A DNA stretch of 64,000 bases from Paenibacillus sp. XY044 (GTDB taxonomy: Bacteria > Bacillota > Bacilli > Paenibacillales > Paenibacillaceae), in NCBI RefSeq assembly GCF_002257645.1, contig NZ_NQMO01000002.1, forward strand, positions 806,001 through 870,000, read 5' to 3'. A model generated the notes under the pieces. It was not told where the DNA came from. It saw only the letters and a program-made list of their open reading frames with translations, and searched no databases. Position numbers and translations under genes: made by a program. Shown here piece after piece: positions 1 through 7,181 of the stretch (the stretch's first letter is position 1; each line of letters opens with the position of its first letter).

Positions 1-1688
1 GAATCGGGCAGATAGCCTTCGGCAGATCGCCTGATGAGTGCGCGGTCCATCCCGTTCTGCACATACTGCTCCATTGGAAGTGACAGGCAGAACCGGATGA
101 CGCGCAGGTCATTGGTCGGATCGTGCATCCACAGCGGATACCTGAGAGATAGCTTGCAACTGCTGGTACCCGTGATGCTCCAGAAGTTGGTGCTGTCAAA
201 ATGGTATCTTCTCGCCTCCTCCGGATCGGCAGGGAGGTCCTCACCCGAACCTATTCTGGTGAAGTGCCTGTTCTTGAGCTTGTCATACACGCCAGCGTGT
301 CTGGCAAAATCCGAATTAACCAGCTGTGGGAATTCATTTGATGTTGCGCCAGCATGCCCACGTTTCAAAAATGGGAACGTCTTACGGAGCACCGCAGCTG
401 CAATACGCTTTCGCCCCACTCCGATGTTCATGCTGTATTGGTTAATCTCCCCTCGCAGGCGGACCCACGCCATTTGCTTCATCAGCTTGGCATAATAGTC
501 CAAGGCGTTGCCCCAGGAGATGCTGTAATTTCCTCTTGCGCCGTTCAGCAGAATACCCACTCCGCGCTCATGCGCCTGTTCGTAAATCCCCCTAAGCCAG
601 AAAGAATTTTCGAAAAACTTATAGGGGGTCTCCATAATATCCAGCCAGTGATCGATATCGGTGAACGGGCTTCGGCCATTAAAGCTTAGGTAGTTGTCCT
701 CCATGTTGCCCGCATGCTGGACGGTCTGCCGGATGAGCGGCCTTTCGTCGGCAAGTCTCCGCTTGGGCGTCCAATCCTCGAACCCGTCTTCAGGAACATA
801 GCTGAACGTATGGAGTATCCGGTGGTCCCGCTCCAGCGCTTTGGCCGCAAAGCCGGCAACCGACCCGGAATCCAGTCCTCCGCTTAAGTGAGCCCCGACC
901 ATCCGGCTTGTCCGCTGCAGCCTTGAGGTAACGGCCTGGTTAAACACGTCACGGAAAGCCTCCTGATATTCTTCGGAAGACTTGAGCTGTAGGGGAGAAT
1001 TTTCCGTGAGGCCGTAATATCGGGAGACGGTCACCTGGCGGTTACGGATTGTCAGCGTATGCGAAGGAGGCAGCTGCTCGATGTATCGATAAACCGTCGT
1101 GGATAGGTCCGGCGGCTCAAAGACCCCGCTGATCGCAAGAAACTCGGCCAACCAGGATTCGTTCAGCTCCTGGTGAACATAGGGCAGCGCCAACAGCGGA
1201 CGAATGGCCGTACAGAAGGCGAGCTGTTCCCCATTTTGGTGATAATAAAGCGTCCGCGCACCGGAGAAATCCCGGGCACCGAACAGCATCTGCCTGTTCC
1301 CGTCCCAGATCATAAAGGCAAAGTCGCCTACCAAACGCTCCGGCATCGACTCTCCCCATTTTTCGTAAGCGAGCAGCAGAATTTCTCCGTCCGTCATGGT
1401 TTGCCTAGCGCGGGGAGGGACTTGCAGTCCATCCATAAGCTCATCCCGGTTATCGATGATGGCGTCGGCTGTAATGGCCAGCCTGCGTTCCGCGCAATAG
1501 AAAGGCAATATTTCGTGGGCAGACTGCTGCGTGATCCACTGGGCGTGACAGCCGAACCAGACATGCCCTTTCTGCCATACCGAACTCCGGTCCGCCGGAT
1601 AGCGCTTCAATGACTCCATGATAGGCGCTCCGGCGCTGACTTCTATGGGGTCCTGGCTAAACCGGTAAATCCCCGCAATTGCGCTCAT
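1..1688 (-). CDS. Lasso-peptide cyclase-like asparagine synthetase (partial, runs off left edge)
   Basis: About 562 residues are visible; the C-terminus lies beyond base 1. The protein begins MSAIAGIYRF and has a class II glutamine-amidotransferase-like N-terminal half, then an asparagine-synthetase half with the ATP-pyrophosphatase loop SGGLDS near residue 260. True AsnB enzymes start Met-Cys and use that Cys to hydrolyse glutamine. Here position 2 is Ser, as in lasso-peptide C proteins, which activate a precursor side-chain carboxylate and close the macrolactam without glutamine. The start has GGAGG 9 nt upstream. The gene is divergent from VanZ/EPS genes, while lasso-type B1, B2 and D genes sit 15.5 kb away at the end of the EPS operon. 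An asparagine synthetase-like amidotransferase of a polysaccharide locus is the main alternative. Confidence 0.8.
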   Translation of the reverse strand, partial: MSAIAGIYRFSQDPIEVSAGAPIMESLKRYPADRSSVWQKGHVWFGCHAQWITQQSAHEILPFYCAERRLAITADAIIDNRDELMDGLQVPPRARQTMTDGEILLLAYEKWGESMPERLVGDFAFMIWDGNRQMLFGARDFSGARTLYYHQNGEQLAFCTAIRPLLALPYVHQELNESWLAEFLAISGVFEPPDLSTTVYRYIEQLPPSHTLTIRNRQVTVSRYYGLTENSPLQLKSSEEYQEAFRDVFNQAVTSRLQRTSRMVGAHLSGGLDSGSVAGFAAKALERDHRILHTFSYVPEDGFEDWTPKRRLADERPLIRQTVQHAGNMEDNYLSFNGRSPFTDIDHWLDIMETPYKFFENSFWLRGIYEQAHERGVGILLNGARGNYSISWGNALDYYAKLMKQMAWVRLRGEINQYSMNIGVGRKRIAAAVLRKTFPFLKRGHAGATSNEFPQLVNSDFARHAGVYDKLKNRHFTRIGSGEDLPADPEEARRYHFDSTNFWSITGTSSCKLSLRYPLWMHDPTNDLRVIRFCLSLPMEQYVQNGMDRALIRRSAEGYLPD

Positions 1689-1723
1689 GACATCTTCCTC
1701 CGTTATGTACCGCACAACAATTT

Positions 1724-1738
1724 GCGACAATATGTATC
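1724..1738. promoter_or_regulatory. Operator A2 (degenerate, GCGACA-ATA-TGTATC)
   Basis: Second, half-degenerate copy of the motif, centred 40 bp from A1 and just downstream of the predicted transcript start (about +6 to +20). The exopolysaccharide promoter has its second operator at the equivalent position. Confidence 0.45.
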
Positions 1739-1743
1739 TAGCT

Positions 1744-1780
1744 CTTCTGCATCATACTACATGTATACATATTGTATCAA
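1744..1780 (-). promoter_or_regulatory. Promoter of the cyclase gene
   Basis: On the minus strand a -35 TTGATA (1780-1775) is followed after 18 bp by a -10 TATGAT (1756-1751), which puts the transcript start near 1744. The spacer and -35 are overlapped by a TACA-N3-TGTA operator. Sequence match only. Confidence 0.6.
1764..1778. promoter_or_regulatory. Operator A1 (TATACA-TAT-TGTATC)
   Basis: Inverted repeat ATACA-N3-TGTAT lying in the -35/-10 spacer of the cyclase promoter. The same motif occupies the same place in the exopolysaccharide promoter at 2570-2584, so one repressor probably controls both. The half-site TACA/TGTA resembles BlaI/MecI boxes, but those usually have a different spacing; the regulator is unknown. 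Confidence 0.6.
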
Positions 1781-1835
1781 CATTTTTTTTGCAGCGCGAA
1801 ATTTAGTGAATTTGTATGAGGGTATATTACCGGGT

Positions 1836-2297
1836 TTACTTTTTGTCGGATGCGAGAGGTGAACGCGAAAGCCGCTTTGCTGTTTTGGTACGGGTTGTCC
1901 GTTTAATGTATGCCTGAAAGAGAAGGCAGAACAGGTAAGCGCAGAGGATGCCGAACGTATCGTTCACGACGTCGTAAATCCGGCCGCTTCGGAAGAAATA
2001 GAGCTGCAGGATTTCGGTTAACGCGGCATAAAGGATGGTGGTGATAACGGCAAGCTTCGAAACGCGAAAGTTGGACAGGAGCAGCGCCAGGAGAAAGAAA
2101 CCGATAAAATGCCCGATTTTTCGGTTCACCCAGACCTCGCTCGACCACTGTAAATCAAGTTTAAGCAGCTCACTCCAATCGGGAGAGAAGTTCAGCCGGA
2201 AATCCACCTGTTGATGGTGGAGAAGGGCGTTGAAATCGAATGAACAGGTAAAGACGAACAGGCAGACCGCCCAGATCACGGTGAGAAAAATACGCAT
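1836..2297 (-). CDS. VanZ-like membrane protein
   Basis: A 153-residue integral membrane protein starting MRIFLTVIWAVCLFVFTCSF. It has about four hydrophobic segments and the VanZ-family signature: a short periplasmic stretch, an RKIGHFIGFFLLALLL segment, then a TEILQLYFFRSGRIYDVVNDTFG region with the conserved ELLQ/DxxxNxxG pattern. VanZ homologues are linked to glycopeptide tolerance and are common beside cell-envelope loci; the substrate is unknown. The open frame extends upstream to 2636, but I chose the ATG at 2297 because a perfect AGGAGG lies 5 nt before it and the upstream translation is not membrane-like. The C-terminal tail is basic (RTTRTKTAKRLSRSP). The gene sits between the cyclase and the EPS operon, co-directional with the cyclase. 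Confidence 0.8.
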   Translation of the reverse strand: MRIFLTVIWAVCLFVFTCSFDFNALLHHQQVDFRLNFSPDWSELLKLDLQWSSEVWVNRKIGHFIGFFLLALLLSNFRVSKLAVITTILYAALTEILQLYFFRSGRIYDVVNDTFGILCAYLFCLLFQAYIKRTTRTKTAKRLSRSPLASDKK

Positions 2298-2368
2298 TAG
2301 TCCTCCTTGATTTAAAGCGCTTCCATTATATATGTGTCCGTTCTGGGATGATGGAAAGGCGCGTTTGT

Positions 2369-2383
2369 GATACATAATGTAAC
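2369..2383. promoter_or_regulatory. Operator B (GATACA-TAA-TGTAAC)
   Basis: Another copy of the ATACA-N3-TGTA motif, about 58 bp upstream of the likely transcript start of the VanZ gene. That gene has a perfect TATAAT -10 (minus strand, 2330-2325) but no recognisable -35. This position would suit an activator or a distal site for looping to the EPS promoter. The rest of the 375-bp gap between VanZ and the EPS operon shows nothing else beyond the promoter elements listed. Confidence 0.45.
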
Positions 2384-2562
2384 TTTTTTGGCCAGTATAT
2401 CGCAGCATTTTTCGAAATTCAAGTTCGTGGGTCGTCATGATTTTTGAACATGAGGAAGAAAGCTGGGGATTTTCACTGTCTGAATATGCATGGAAATGCA
2501 GATGAAAGCGGTTTTTTGCTGCATAATCATGTCGCTTTTCGAAAAAAATTAGACCCATTTGC

Positions 2563-2598
2563 TTGACATGATACATTTTGTATCTTAAAGTGTAGGAT
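2563..2598 (+). promoter_or_regulatory. Promoter of the exopolysaccharide/lasso operon
   Basis: A consensus -35 TTGACA (2563-2568), 17-bp spacer and -10 TAAAGT (2586-2591) lie 80 bp before the first gene. No other convincing promoter or strong terminator was seen before 19816, so the operon may be about 17 kb. The spacer is filled exactly by operator C1. A 12-bp palindrome (CAACTGCAGTTG, 2634-2645) lies in the leader. Confidence 0.6.
2570..2584. promoter_or_regulatory. Operator C1 (GATACA-TTT-TGTATC)
   Basis: Perfect 6+6 inverted repeat with a 3-bp centre, lying exactly between the -35 and -10 of the EPS promoter. This is the best copy of the motif in the window and suggests direct occlusion of RNA polymerase. 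Confidence 0.65.
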
Positions 2599-2602
2599 GA
2601 AC

Positions 2603-2617
2603 AATACATATTGTATC
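2603..2617. promoter_or_regulatory. Operator C2 (AATACA-TAT-TGTATC)
   Basis: Second operator, centred 33 bp (about three helical turns) downstream of C1, at about +5 to +19. The same two-site layout is found at the cyclase promoter. Confidence 0.6.
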
Positions 2618-2672
2618 GGTAAAGTTCGACCCACAACTGCAGTTGAAAAATGATTAGCGGGGGTAGCGTGTA

Positions 2673-3425
2673 ATGGAGCTTAAACAGTATTTTCGAATCA
2701 TTGTGAAAAAGTGGTGGTTAATCGCGGCGATTGTCGTTATTGCCGTTGCAGCCACCGGAGTCAAAAGCCTCTACCTCACGACGCCGGTCTATGAGGCCAA
2801 CGCCAAACTGATCGTGAACCAATCCGCCTCTGCCGACGGCGGGGCCGGCTTGAATGCGGGAACGATCCAGACCAGCATTTTCCTCATTAACTCTTATAAA
2901 GAAATCATCAAATCGTCCGCCATCATGGACAAGGTCGTTCAAAAATACCCCGATCTGAAAGCATCGCCCGGCGAACTTGCGGCCATGATTTCGGTCACTT
3001 CGGCCAACAATTCCCAAGTCATGAACCTTGTGTATCAGGATCCTTCCTATACTCGGGCGGCCAAAATCGTTAATGCCGTCTCTACAGTGTTCAAGGAGCA
3101 AATTCCCCGCATTATGAATGTGGACAACATTACTATATTGAGCGAAGCCGACACCAAGGCCTCCCCTGGACCGATCAACATCAACCCGGTCATGAACATG
3201 CTGATCAGCTTCGTCGTTTCCCTGATGCTCGCCGTCGGCCTGGTTTTCCTGCTAGACTATCTTGACGATACGGTGAGAACGGAAGCCGAGGCTTCGGAAA
3301 TTTTGGACATGCCAGTGCTTGCGGTGATCAGCGAAATGAACCGGGGGGATTTGAAAACCAGGAGCGGTGCAAATATACCAAATCAAAAAGTAGGTGATGG
3401 CAAGTATGCGACGCTCAATCAATAA
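2673..3425 (+). CDS. Wzz/CapA-type chain-length regulator and kinase modulator
   Basis: A 250-residue membrane protein of the YveK/CapA family. It has an N-terminal transmembrane helix (about 16-34), an extracellular region (VYEANAKLIVNQ onward) and a second helix (about 172-195) just after a proline-rich PGPININP segment. The short cytoplasmic tail in this family binds and activates the separate BY-kinase. It controls polymer length together with the kinase encoded next, whose reading frame overlaps this gene by 32 bp, suggesting translational coupling. It is the first gene of the EPS operon, preceded by a GGGGG ribosome site. Confidence 0.9.
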   Translation: MELKQYFRIIVKKWWLIAAIVVIAVAATGVKSLYLTTPVYEANAKLIVNQSASADGGAGLNAGTIQTSIFLINSYKEIIKSSAIMDKVVQKYPDLKASPGELAAMISVTSANNSQVMNLVYQDPSYTRAAKIVNAVSTVFKEQIPRIMNVDNITILSEADTKASPGPININPVMNMLISFVVSLMLAVGLVFLLDYLDDTVRTEAEASEILDMPVLAVISEMNRGDLKTRSGANIPNQKVGDGKYATLNQ

Positions 3426-4095
3426 AGAGGCCTTGGTCGTATCCGGGAATCCAACCTCCCGGGTATCGGAGGCGTATCGTCTGCTCCGGACCAAAATTCA
3501 CTTTTCCCCTAAAGACGCGGCGCATCAGGTCATCATGGTCACATCGACGCGATCTTCTGAAGGCAAAACCACAACGGTCAGCAATTTAGCGGTGACCTAT
3601 GCGATGGAAGGCCGAAAGGTGCTTCTGATTGATGCGGATATGCGCAAGCCGGCGCTGCATGATATCTATTCCCAGTCCAACCGCCACGGGCTGAGTACGG
3701 TACTGGCTGGGGACGTGCTGGTGCAGCAGGCCATTCAGGAGACAGGGATTAACCATTTGTCCCTGCTGACGGCCGGCCCCGTGCCCTCCAATCCGGCGGA
3801 GCTGATGGATTCGGAAGCCATGCGGGACATGCTGGTGCAGCTCCGGCAGGAGTACGACGTGATCCTGATCGATACACCGCCGGTGCTTGCGGTATCGGAC
3901 GGTGTCATCACGAGCGCGTTATGCGACGGCGTCATCATGGTGGTTGCCGCGGGCAAGGTCAAACGGAGCCACTTGAGGACGGCCAAGGAACAGATGGATC
4001 ATGTGAAAGCCAACATGCTGGGCGTGGTGCTTAACCGGAGCGGCCGCGACCAGCAGGCTTTTGCTGCGGACCATTACGGCATGCAGGCTCAATAA
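3394..4095 (+). CDS. Bacterial tyrosine kinase (CpsD/CapB family)
   Basis: A 233-residue P-loop BY-kinase. Walker A is STRSSEGKTTT (about 49-59), Walker A' is VLLIDADMRKP and Walker B is VILIDTPP. It autophosphorylates on C-terminal tyrosines and, with the upstream membrane modulator, sets polymerisation and export of the polysaccharide. The usual C-terminal tyrosine cluster is nearly absent: the tail is AFAADHYGMQAQ with one Tyr. No cognate phosphatase gene (CpsB/YwqE type) is in the window. The start may be the GTG at 3394 or one of the nearby ATG codons; all overlap the preceding gene. Confidence 0.9.
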   Translation: MMASMRRSINKEALVVSGNPTSRVSEAYRLLRTKIHFSPKDAAHQVIMVTSTRSSEGKTTTVSNLAVTYAMEGRKVLLIDADMRKPALHDIYSQSNRHGLSTVLAGDVLVQQAIQETGINHLSLLTAGPVPSNPAELMDSEAMRDMLVQLRQEYDVILIDTPPVLAVSDGVITSALCDGVIMVVAAGKVKRSHLRTAKEQMDHVKANMLGVVLNRSGRDQQAFAADHYGMQAQ

Positions 4096-4344
4096 AACCG
4101 TATTTTTTTAAGAAGGTAATGCCTACTGCACCTTTATCACTGGAGGCACTCGGTCACGCTGTGGGTCCCATGGACCTTAGACATTCATTGTCGAGGGTGT
4201 GATGTGAGGACGGGTTGAATGCCCTGTTTTTAGAAAATGGAGCTATGGTCTCTTCCCTTTGAAGAGCCTATAGCTAGGTTTTCTACATACACAGCATGCA
4301 TCAGGGGTACAAAGAAAAATATAAAAAGATGGGTAGTGAATGAG
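4096..4344 (+). ncRNA. Structured leader between kinase and galU; EAR-like position
   Basis: A 249-nt non-coding interval inside the operon with many inverted repeats. GGTCC-CAT-GGACC is at about 4164-4176, GACA-TTCAT-TGTC at about 4180-4192, and a closing pair ATCAC (4136-4140) / GTGAT (4199-4203) encloses both. A short GC hairpin followed by T's (about 4209-4231) looks like a weak terminator. A 55-nt imperfect hairpin follows at 4231-4285. In Bacillus subtilis the EAR element, a processive antitermination RNA, lies at the matching place after epsB in the eps operon. I cannot show homology to EAR; the position and need (a 17-kb operon) are the argument. Confidence 0.5.
4231..4285 (+). repeat. 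55-nt imperfect inverted repeat (large hairpin)
   Basis: TAGAAAA (4231-4237) pairs with TTTTCTA (4279-4285). After a 3x3 internal loop a 15-bp stem (4241-4255 with 4261-4275) follows, having one G-U pair and one mismatch, with a 5-nt loop. It is not followed by a T-tract, so it is not a simple terminator. It ends 59 nt before galU. Confidence 0.65.
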
Positions 4345-5235
4345 ATGAGGAAAGTAAAAAAAGCGATTATTCCCGCCGCGGGGCTCGGAACCCGGTTCTT
4401 ACCCGCGACCAAGGCGATGCCAAAGGAAATGCTGCCGATCGTGGACAAGCCGACCATTCAGTACATCGTGGAAGAAGCGGTGGCATCCGGAATCGAGGAC
4501 ATCATTATCGTGACCGGCAAAGGCAAACGCTCCATCGAGGACCATTTCGACCATGCGTTTGAGCTGGAAAATAATTTATTCAGTAAAGGGAAATTTGACC
4601 TTTTGGATGAGGTCCGCCGATCCTCCAACGTAGAGATTCACTACATTCGCCAGAAGGAAGCCAAGGGGCTGGGACATGCCGTGTGGTGCGCCCGCAACTT
4701 TATTGGCAACGAGCCCTTTGCGGTGCTGCTGGGGGATGACATTGTGCAGTCCGAGGTGCCCTGCATCCGCCAGCTGGTGGAGCAGTATGAGCAAGTCAAA
4801 AAATCCGTCATCGGCGTGCAGACCGTTCCCACCGAGCAGACGCACCGATACGGGATCGTAGCCCCATTAGAGAAATTCGGCCGTTTACACGAAGTGAGCT
4901 ATTTTGTGGAGAAACCGCCGGCAGGACAGGCCCCGTCCAACCTGGCGATTATGGGCAGGTACATTTTGACGCCGGAAATTTTCACCTACCTGGAGCTTCA
5001 GGAAGAAGGGGCCGGCGGGGAAATTCAGCTGACCGACGCCATTCAGAAGCTGAACGAGAGCCAGGGCGTCTATGCTTACGATTTCGAAGGCACGCGTTAC
5101 GATGTCGGAGAGAAGCTGGGATTCATCATGACGACGCTGGATTTTGCACTGCAGTACGAAGAACTGCGTACCCCGCTTTTGCAAGGCATGGAGCATATTC
5201 TCGAGCGGGAACAGCTCGGCAAAATAAATCGCTAG
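4345..5235 (+). CDS. galU: UTP-glucose-1-phosphate uridylyltransferase
   Basis: A 296-residue enzyme making UDP-glucose from UTP and glucose-1-phosphate in the cytoplasm. The N-terminus [20 protein letters not shown] carries the nucleotide-binding GLGTRF signature, followed by [19 protein letters not shown] and later the conserved FVEKP motif. Length matches the family. The open frame extends back to 4237, but that part overlaps the large hairpin and is not GalU-like, so I chose ATG 4345; its ribosome site is poor and GTG 4336 is an alternative. UDP-glucose feeds the priming transferase and the ugd product in the same operon. Confidence 0.92.
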   Translation: MRKVKKAIIPAAGLGTRFLPATKAMPKEMLPIVDKPTIQYIVEEAVASGIEDIIIVTGKGKRSIEDHFDHAFELENNLFSKGKFDLLDEVRRSSNVEIHYIRQKEAKGLGHAVWCARNFIGNEPFAVLLGDDIVQSEVPCIRQLVEQYEQVKKSVIGVQTVPTEQTHRYGIVAPLEKFGRLHEVSYFVEKPPAGQAPSNLAIMGRYILTPEIFTYLELQEEGAGGEIQLTDAIQKLNESQGVYAYDFEGTRYDVGEKLGFIMTTLDFALQYEELRTPLLQGMEHILEREQLGKINR

Positions 5236-5246
5236 TGAGGTGATAG

Positions 5247-5951
5247 GTGATGATCTCCCCCACACCGCAAAGAAATGAGTCGGATATCGCGTTTGAAAGC
5301 ACGCCGGCGTACTCGTCATATGTTCTGGAGAACGAGAATCCCCGGGTCATCTATCGAGCGTTCAAAAGAACGACGGACATCGTCCTTGCGCTGGTCGGTC
5401 TCGTCGTTCTCTCTCCGCTGTTTCTGGTTGTTGCCATCCTGATTAAACTGGAGGACCCGAGGGGGTCCGTTTTTTTTGGACAAACCCGTGTCGGTAAAGA
5501 CGAAAAGCCGTTTCGGATGTACAAGTTCCGCTCCATGGTGTCCAATGCCGAAGAGCTGCTGGAGGAACTTCTGGAGCAAAACGAAATCAGCGGCGCCATG
5601 TTCAAAATGAAAAAGGATCCACGCATCACCCGAGTGGGTGCCTTCATCCGCAAAACGAGCATCGACGAGCTACCGCAGCTCTGGAACGTCGTGCGCGGAG
5701 ACATGTCCCTCGTCGGCCCACGGCCGGCCCTGCCCCGGGAGGTTGCGGAATACAGCAGTTACGATAAGCTGCGCCTGAGAGTTATTCCCGGATGCACCGG
5801 ACTCTGGCAGGTGAGCGGGCGAAACGATCTGAGTTTCAACGAGATGGTGGAGCTGGATTTGCGGTATATCGAGCAGCGCGGCGTGATGATGGATTGGAAA
5901 ATTATTTTCATGACGATCCGGATGTTTGCGGGTTCGAAAAATGCTTATTAA
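5247..5951 (+). CDS. Undecaprenyl-phosphate sugar phosphotransferase (priming transferase)
   Basis: A 234-residue polyprenol-phosphate hexose-1-phosphate transferase of the WcaJ/EpsL C-terminal-domain type. It has a membrane segment (about 43-65), then the catalytic region with VFFGQTRVGKDEKPFRMYKFRSM, DPRITRVGAFIRKTSIDELPQ and SLVGPRP, all hallmarks of the family. It attaches the first sugar phosphate to the lipid carrier on the inner face of the membrane and so starts each repeat unit. It lacks the extra N-terminal membrane domain of long WcaJ forms. ATG 5250 directly follows the annotated GTG and is an equally good start. Confidence 0.9.
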   Translation: MMISPTPQRNESDIAFESTPAYSSYVLENENPRVIYRAFKRTTDIVLALVGLVVLSPLFLVVAILIKLEDPRGSVFFGQTRVGKDEKPFRMYKFRSMVSNAEELLEELLEQNEISGAMFKMKKDPRITRVGAFIRKTSIDELPQLWNVVRGDMSLVGPRPALPREVAEYSSYDKLRLRVIPGCTGLWQVSGRNDLSFNEMVELDLRYIEQRGVMMDWKIIFMTIRMFAGSKNAY

Positions 5952-5975
5952 AGATCAAATTACACGGTGGCGACT

Positions 5976-7181
5976 ATGGACAAAAAACTAAAAGTTGTGT
6001 TTGCAAGTCATACGTTTATCGGAGGACCCTTTGTGGTTGGTTCCCACCATTTAGCGCGCGAAATATCCAATTTGGGGCATGAGGTACTTCATATCAGTAC
6101 ACCGATAACACCATTTCATTACCTGTCTTCTAACAACCAGATTAACAACCTTAGAAAAAAGATCTCACGGGAAGCATCACGGGTGTCGACAGTTGAAATC
6201 GGGGATTTTCCGATTAACTATGTACCTTTCTCATTTTTTCCTTGGAAAATCGCTAGAACCTTTTACCGCCAATTCGGCATTAATTTTATGGTGAATCCGG
6301 TCTCTATTCCTTCAATGAGGAAGCACTTGAAGCGATTATCATTTCTTCAGCCTGATATTTTGTTTATTGATCAACCTACCTTTCAAGGCATTGAGAGTTT
6401 TATCTCACCGAAAGTTACCGTGTACCGCGCTACGGACCTGTACAAAGAAATGACAGGGGACCCTATGATTTCAAAAGTGGAGGAAGAGGTCATAAAGGGA
6501 GCAGATGGACTTGTGGGAACTTCAGAACCGGTTGTAGAGTATTTGAAAAACATGAATCATACTTTGCCTAATTTATTGATTGAAAACGGCGTCGATTATG
6601 AGCATTTTGCAAAATCCGGACCAGAGCCTGATGAATACAAAAGCATTCCATTCCCTCGAGCAGTATATGTTGGAGCTCTTGACGACAGATTTGATTTTGG
6701 CGCATTAGAATTGCTGGCCAGACAAATCTCAGATCTGCAGGTAGTGGTCATCGGCCCTGATGACGGAAGATGCGAACGTCTTGCTCAACAGCTCACCAAT
6801 ATCCATTTTCTTGGGCCGAAACCATATAGCGATCTTCCTTCTTATTTAAACCATTCTCAAATTGCGTTGCTCCCGTTATCAGATCATGAAGCAAATCGGG
6901 GACGCAGTCCTATGAAGCTGTATGAGTATGCAGCGAGCGGACTTCCGGTTATTGTGAAGGAAACTCCGGAACTTCAAAGAAGAAAAGAAAAATTCACTTA
7001 CATGTACAGGGACCCTGAGTCACTGGTTTCGGTAATGAACAGATTATTAATTGAAATAAGCGAGAACAAGGTAAAAAGAGAGGAAATTCAAGAAAGTGCC
7101 CGGAGCCAATCCTGGAAATCTAAAGCGTCTCAACTGCTTGAATTCTCGTTAGATTTGCCGAAGAAGGTGAAAAAATATTGA
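5976..7181 (+). CDS. Glycosyltransferase (GT4-like, TuaH-like)
   Basis: A 401-residue cytoplasmic glycosyltransferase with a GT-B fold. The N-terminal acceptor half opens KLKVVFASHTFIGG. The C-terminal donor half has AVYVGALDDRFDFGALE, VVVIGP and a RSPMKLYEYAASGLPVI motif, as in family 4 enzymes that bind a nucleotide sugar. It adds one sugar of the EPS repeat; donor unknown. I chose ATG 5976 because GGTGG lies 5 nt upstream; GTG 5967 is in frame. Base composition drops here: 5970-10650 is much richer in A+T than the flanking operon genes. Confidence 0.85.
   Translation: MDKKLKVVFASHTFIGGPFVVGSHHLAREISNLGHEVLHISTPITPFHYLSSNNQINNLRKKISREASRVSTVEIGDFPINYVPFSFFPWKIARTFYRQFGINFMVNPVSIPSMRKHLKRLSFLQPDILFIDQPTFQGIESFISPKVTVYRATDLYKEMTGDPMISKVEEEVIKGADGLVGTSEPVVEYLKNMNHTLPNLLIENGVDYEHFAKSGPEPDEYKSIPFPRAVYVGALDDRFDFGALELLARQISDLQVVVIGPDDGRCERLAQQLTNIHFLGPKPYSDLPSYLNHSQIALLPLSDHEANRGRSPMKLYEYAASGLPVIVKETPELQRRKEKFTYMYRDPESLVSVMNRLLIEISENKVKREEIQESARSQSWKSKASQLLEFSLDLPKKVKKY

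Noticed and set aside
1689..1835. Lasso precursor gene upstream of the cyclase
   Set aside because: Only minus-strand frames of a few codons exist here. The gaps next to B1, B2 and D are also too short, so no precursor is supported in the window.
4096..4344. c-di-GMP riboswitch in the galU leader
   Set aside because: The conserved c-di-GMP-I core could not be matched; the position fits an antitermination element better.
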